Source: Euperipatoides rowelli (taxonomy: Eukaryota; Onychophora; Udeonychophora; Euonychophora; Peripatopsidae). Taken from it: a stretch of DNA of 19,333 bases. The stretch lies in the NCBI GenBank assembly GCA_003024985.2, contig PXIH01S0000082.1. One strand, written 5' to 3'. The notes beneath the pieces are model-generated. The model saw only the letters and a program-made list of their open reading frames with translations, had not been told where the DNA came from and did not search any database. Numbering within the stretch: position 1 is the first letter of the stretch; every line of letters starts with the position of its first letter. This document shows, piece after piece, positions 16,888-19,333 of the stretch. A program made the position numbers and the translations under genes.

Positions 16888-19077
16888 CTAATAAGGCTTA
16901 ATAAAGGCCTCATTGACATTTAAAATAAAAGTTTATTTATTTTGTCTGAACTTATTTTGGTACTTTTATTGTTGATCAAATTGCCTGCTTTCACGATTCG
17001 TTCGCAAGGAACTGAGGTAGCTACAACACACAATTTTTCTCTAGNAATTTTCCACAAATAAGGATAGATATTTTTATTCTCGTTCCACCATTGTAGTGGG
17101 TTTTCAAATTGAAGTGCTTTCTAAATACCTGTGGATGTCAAGGTAAACCCCTAACAAAATTAAAAAAAAAATTTACAAAGATAATTCAACTAGTTACAGA
17201 GTTTTTGCAAAATATATTTTTTAATTGAATTAATATTTAGAAATTGGAACTAATTTAATTTTTTTTATTTATTTATTCACTCTAAAAGTAGGCTATAGGC
17301 CTACATTTGTAACTTTTACAGTTTTTTTTTTTTCTATTTTTACATGTTTGAATGTTAATAATTACCATATTTAACTTAACAAAAGTAACTTATAAAATGT
17401 TATCTTACCTTTGAATTTCAATAATTGAAAGTGAAGTGGATGTTCCAGAAGGTTTGTTTTTGGATACTTTCTCATCGAATTGGTGCCACACACTTAAATT
17501 CTGTTTTAGATGTGTACCAATTTGTTCAGCGGTGGAAACACCATTTACTTTTATTTCTTGATCTTTGGTGTTTGATGCTGAAATCAATGTGATTATTAGT
17601 TTTTTTTACAGAATCTGCAGCATTCTCATCACAGAATCCCAACATCTTGAAGTGTGGATCTAAAAATGTCACAAAAACGAGTGTTTTACTGTTTTCCTAT
17701 TGTTTTAGTATCTCTTTTAATTCACTGTAAATTTTGTCAACTAGAGACAAGGCAAGTTTACTAAATCTGTTCTCCTTTGAACAATTGTTCACAAACAAAA
17801 AGTAGACCACTTTGTAACGGAATTATTCGTGATCCAGATAAGAATTATTCACCTCTTAGCATTTTTGTCACTCCTTCAAAGGGTTTCAATATGTCGCATA
17901 ATTCTTACCAACTGTCCACTCATCTGTTGTTAATATGTCTAATTGGGTATCTAAAAGCCCCATAGTACTTCTAAGAGCATTTTCCAATTCACAAAAACGT
18001 TTTAGTGCAAAATAAGTAGAGTTCCATCTTGTTCTTACATCTTGTAAAATACGAAGATTCGGGAGATAATTTCTCTTCTGAAATTCACGTAGTTAATTTC
18101 AGGCAATGTTACTTCTCTTATAAAATGAAATTATAATTTAACTTTACTTATTATAGTATCCACTGGTATTAATGAACTTTGCAAAACTAAATTAATTGTG
18201 TGGGCTAAACATCCCAAATGTTTGCACTTCAGATAATTTTCTATACAACTTTTTATATTGGATGCATTGTCCGACACAATCGCCACGATATTGTCAAATT
18301 TTAAATTAAAATCGACCCAAATTATTTTCATTTCTAATGACATATTTTCACTTGTATGGCTTTCTTCAAACGTAGCACATTTTAAAAGTATGGATAAAAA
18401 TTCACACACTTCTGTAATAAAATGTGCAGTGACAGCCATGAAACTTTGCAGATGTGCAATAGTCGGTGGTTAAGCAAAGCTTCGTGACAAATTTTAATCT
18501 TTCTTTAACTTTGTTTGCGACACTTTCAAAAACTGCTGGAAGCATAGTTTGTGAATGAGTTTTAAACGATGTAAGTTGATAACCTGGATTTAAGAGGGCT
18601 ACAAATTCTCTAAAACCAGAATCTTCAACAATAGAAAATGGCTGTATATCTATATAAATCATTTTTAACCATGCTCATTCAATTCGTCTTTGTTTTGCCG
18701 ACGTTATTTTTTTATTGTGAAAATATTCATCCAGTGGAGTTTGATTTTAGTACTTTGATGATCTTTGTATTGGCTCTTGTGCTGTTGGATTAATTAAATT
18801 GGAATCAGGTTGAGCTGTACTTGTACAAGGAGCAGCATTATTACATGATAATGATTCATTAAAAGTTACTGTCGCTTGTAAATTTGAAGTTGCAGCTATA
18901 AATTTTGTATTTACAGTCGGTTGTTTTCTGTCTTAAGTTACTTGTAGCCCCTCCTTTTATAGATATTGATTGCTTGCATATATTGCATATTCCAATATTA
19001 GCATTTCTGAGATCTTTGGTAAATTAATTCCACAGAGGACTTAATTTTCTACATTTATTACTAGAGCCGGATGCCAT
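16888..19077 (-). pseudogene. hAT transposase (BED finger, catalytic domain, hATC), nearly full length
   Basis: From Met at 19075-19077 (MASGSSNKCRKLSPLWN), a BED-type finger contains GICNICKQSISIKGGATSNL (C-x2-C near 18975-18992). A linker ends in TPLDEYF. The block MIYIDIQPFSIVEDSGFREF and LLNPGYQL (18662-18570) is typical of ZBED-like hAT proteins. KLCLTTDYCTS holds the first catalytic Asp (18462-18464), but the conserved Trp is Cys (18456-18458). After a frameshift, AVTAHFI, IVAIVSDNASN (second Asp) and CKHLGCLAHTINLVLQSSL (C-x2-H) follow. Further blocks lie near 18100-17600. After a 280 bp intron, YLES is followed by FENPLQWWNENKNIYPYLW and VVATSVPCERI, the hATC dimerisation domain, and the frame can be followed to a TAG at 16888-16890. 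Without the intron there are about 635 codons, the usual size. Stops and frameshifts make it inactive, but every domain remains. Confidence 0.9.
17129..17408 (-). other. Intron of the BED-hAT transposase gene
   Basis: On the minus strand the donor AAAG then GTAAGA starts at 17408, and the acceptor CATCCACAG ends at 17129. Removing these 280 AT-rich bases joins IEIQR to YLES in one frame, which recreates the expected entry to the hATC domain (YL then nPL.WW). The intron contains a near-palindrome agtaggctataggcctact-like motif near 17286-17303. Confidence 0.7.
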
Positions 19078-19169
19078 AATGTTTTATTTTTTAAAACAAA
19101 ATATATAAGGTATACAGACTGTAATGTGTTTTAATAAAATCTGTTAAAGAGGTGTGATACCTCTTTATG

Positions 19170-19252
19170 GTTTAACATCGGTACAAAAATCATTATCGGT
19201 AACAAAAATTATCATTCATTATCGAATCGATAATTACCGATTATTACCGAAC
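19170..19252. promoter_or_regulatory. Subterminal repeat cluster of the BED-hAT element
   Basis: About 95 bases 5' of the transposase Met lie repeated cggtaNcaaaaat units, tatcgaatcgata, and two attaccga copies. Similar cattggtacaaa and tcgatac words occur at the other end (16590-16660). hAT transposases bind such subterminal repeats, so this is a likely binding region. The role is inferred from position and repetition. Confidence 0.45.
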
Positions 19253-19333
19253 TTAATATCATAAAAGAAAATATTATGCTTTACGCATTATTAAAAAAAA
19301 AACCTTAAGATAAATATTTTCTAACATGCTTTA

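Larger units (their letters stand above)
16551..19333 (-). mobile_element. hAT DNA transposon with BED-finger transposase, right end beyond window
   Basis: The left end near 16551 reads aagaggtgggcattctcgac, close to the CAgnGGTGGGCA start of many hAT terminal repeats. Inside both ends are clusters of (A)TCGATA: atcgatacc and ttcgatac near 16590-16621, and tatcgaatcgata near 19221-19233. The transposase spans 16888-19077 on the minus strand. The matching outer terminal repeat was not seen by 19333, so the element continues past the window or lost that end. Its 8-bp target duplication therefore cannot be tested here. Confidence 0.75.

Noticed and set aside
1-19333. CRISPR arrays, bacterial operons, rRNA genes
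   Set aside because: No regularly spaced identical repeats, no bacterial gene layout and no rRNA-like sequence. All recognisable proteins are eukaryotic transposon proteins.

Overview
The window reads as a piece of animal nuclear genome, most likely from an arthropod or another invertebrate. It is very AT-rich and has no host gene that I can support. It is packed with old, broken transposable elements of metazoan families: copia, piggyBac, Helitron, a LINE with an apurinic-type endonuclease, a CR1/Jockey-like LINE end and two kinds of hAT. The species is inference only. Four isolated N bases (5599, 10710, 13334, 17045) point to a draft assembly. There are no operons, ribosome-binding sites, rRNA genes or convincing tRNA genes.

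Layout: 64-216 is the last piece of a Ty1/copia polyprotein. 691-1942 is a decayed piggyBac transposase. 1943-2745 has no recognisable gene. About 2746-6955 is a Helitron coding for a Rep-helicase, with a canonical 5' end at 6955. About 7000-16360 is a LINE: ORF1 gag-like protein at 16006-13790, endonuclease at 13648-12937, reverse transcriptase and C-terminus at 8600-7001. This LINE is split by an insertion at 8601-12912. The insertion ends in a poly-T run on the + strand, which is a poly-A tail on the minus strand, and is flanked by imperfect copies of a 20-24 bp target sequence. It holds an hAT transposase of the ZNF862-like type (11763-10330), a CR1/Jockey-like LINE C-terminus (10330-10110), a gag-like zinc-knuckle ORF (10107-9334) and AT-rich DNA. 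From 16551 to beyond the window end is a second hAT with a BED finger, a hATC domain and a well-formed 280 bp intron.

Every recognisable element codes on the minus strand, in all eight cases. The genes do not form a pathway. They record nested insertions: the LINE came first, and the poly-A insertion landed inside it. The Helitron lies at its 3' side and the second hAT at its 5' side. Frameshifts, stops and lost catalytic residues (piggyBac Asp to Asn, Helitron HUH histidines, LINE SDH to SDN, hAT Trp to Cys, both gag zinc-knuckle histidines) indicate that none of these elements can move by itself. The uniform orientation is the most interesting system-level signal, because it resembles a uni-strand piRNA cluster. 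That reading is a hypothesis and needs small-RNA data.
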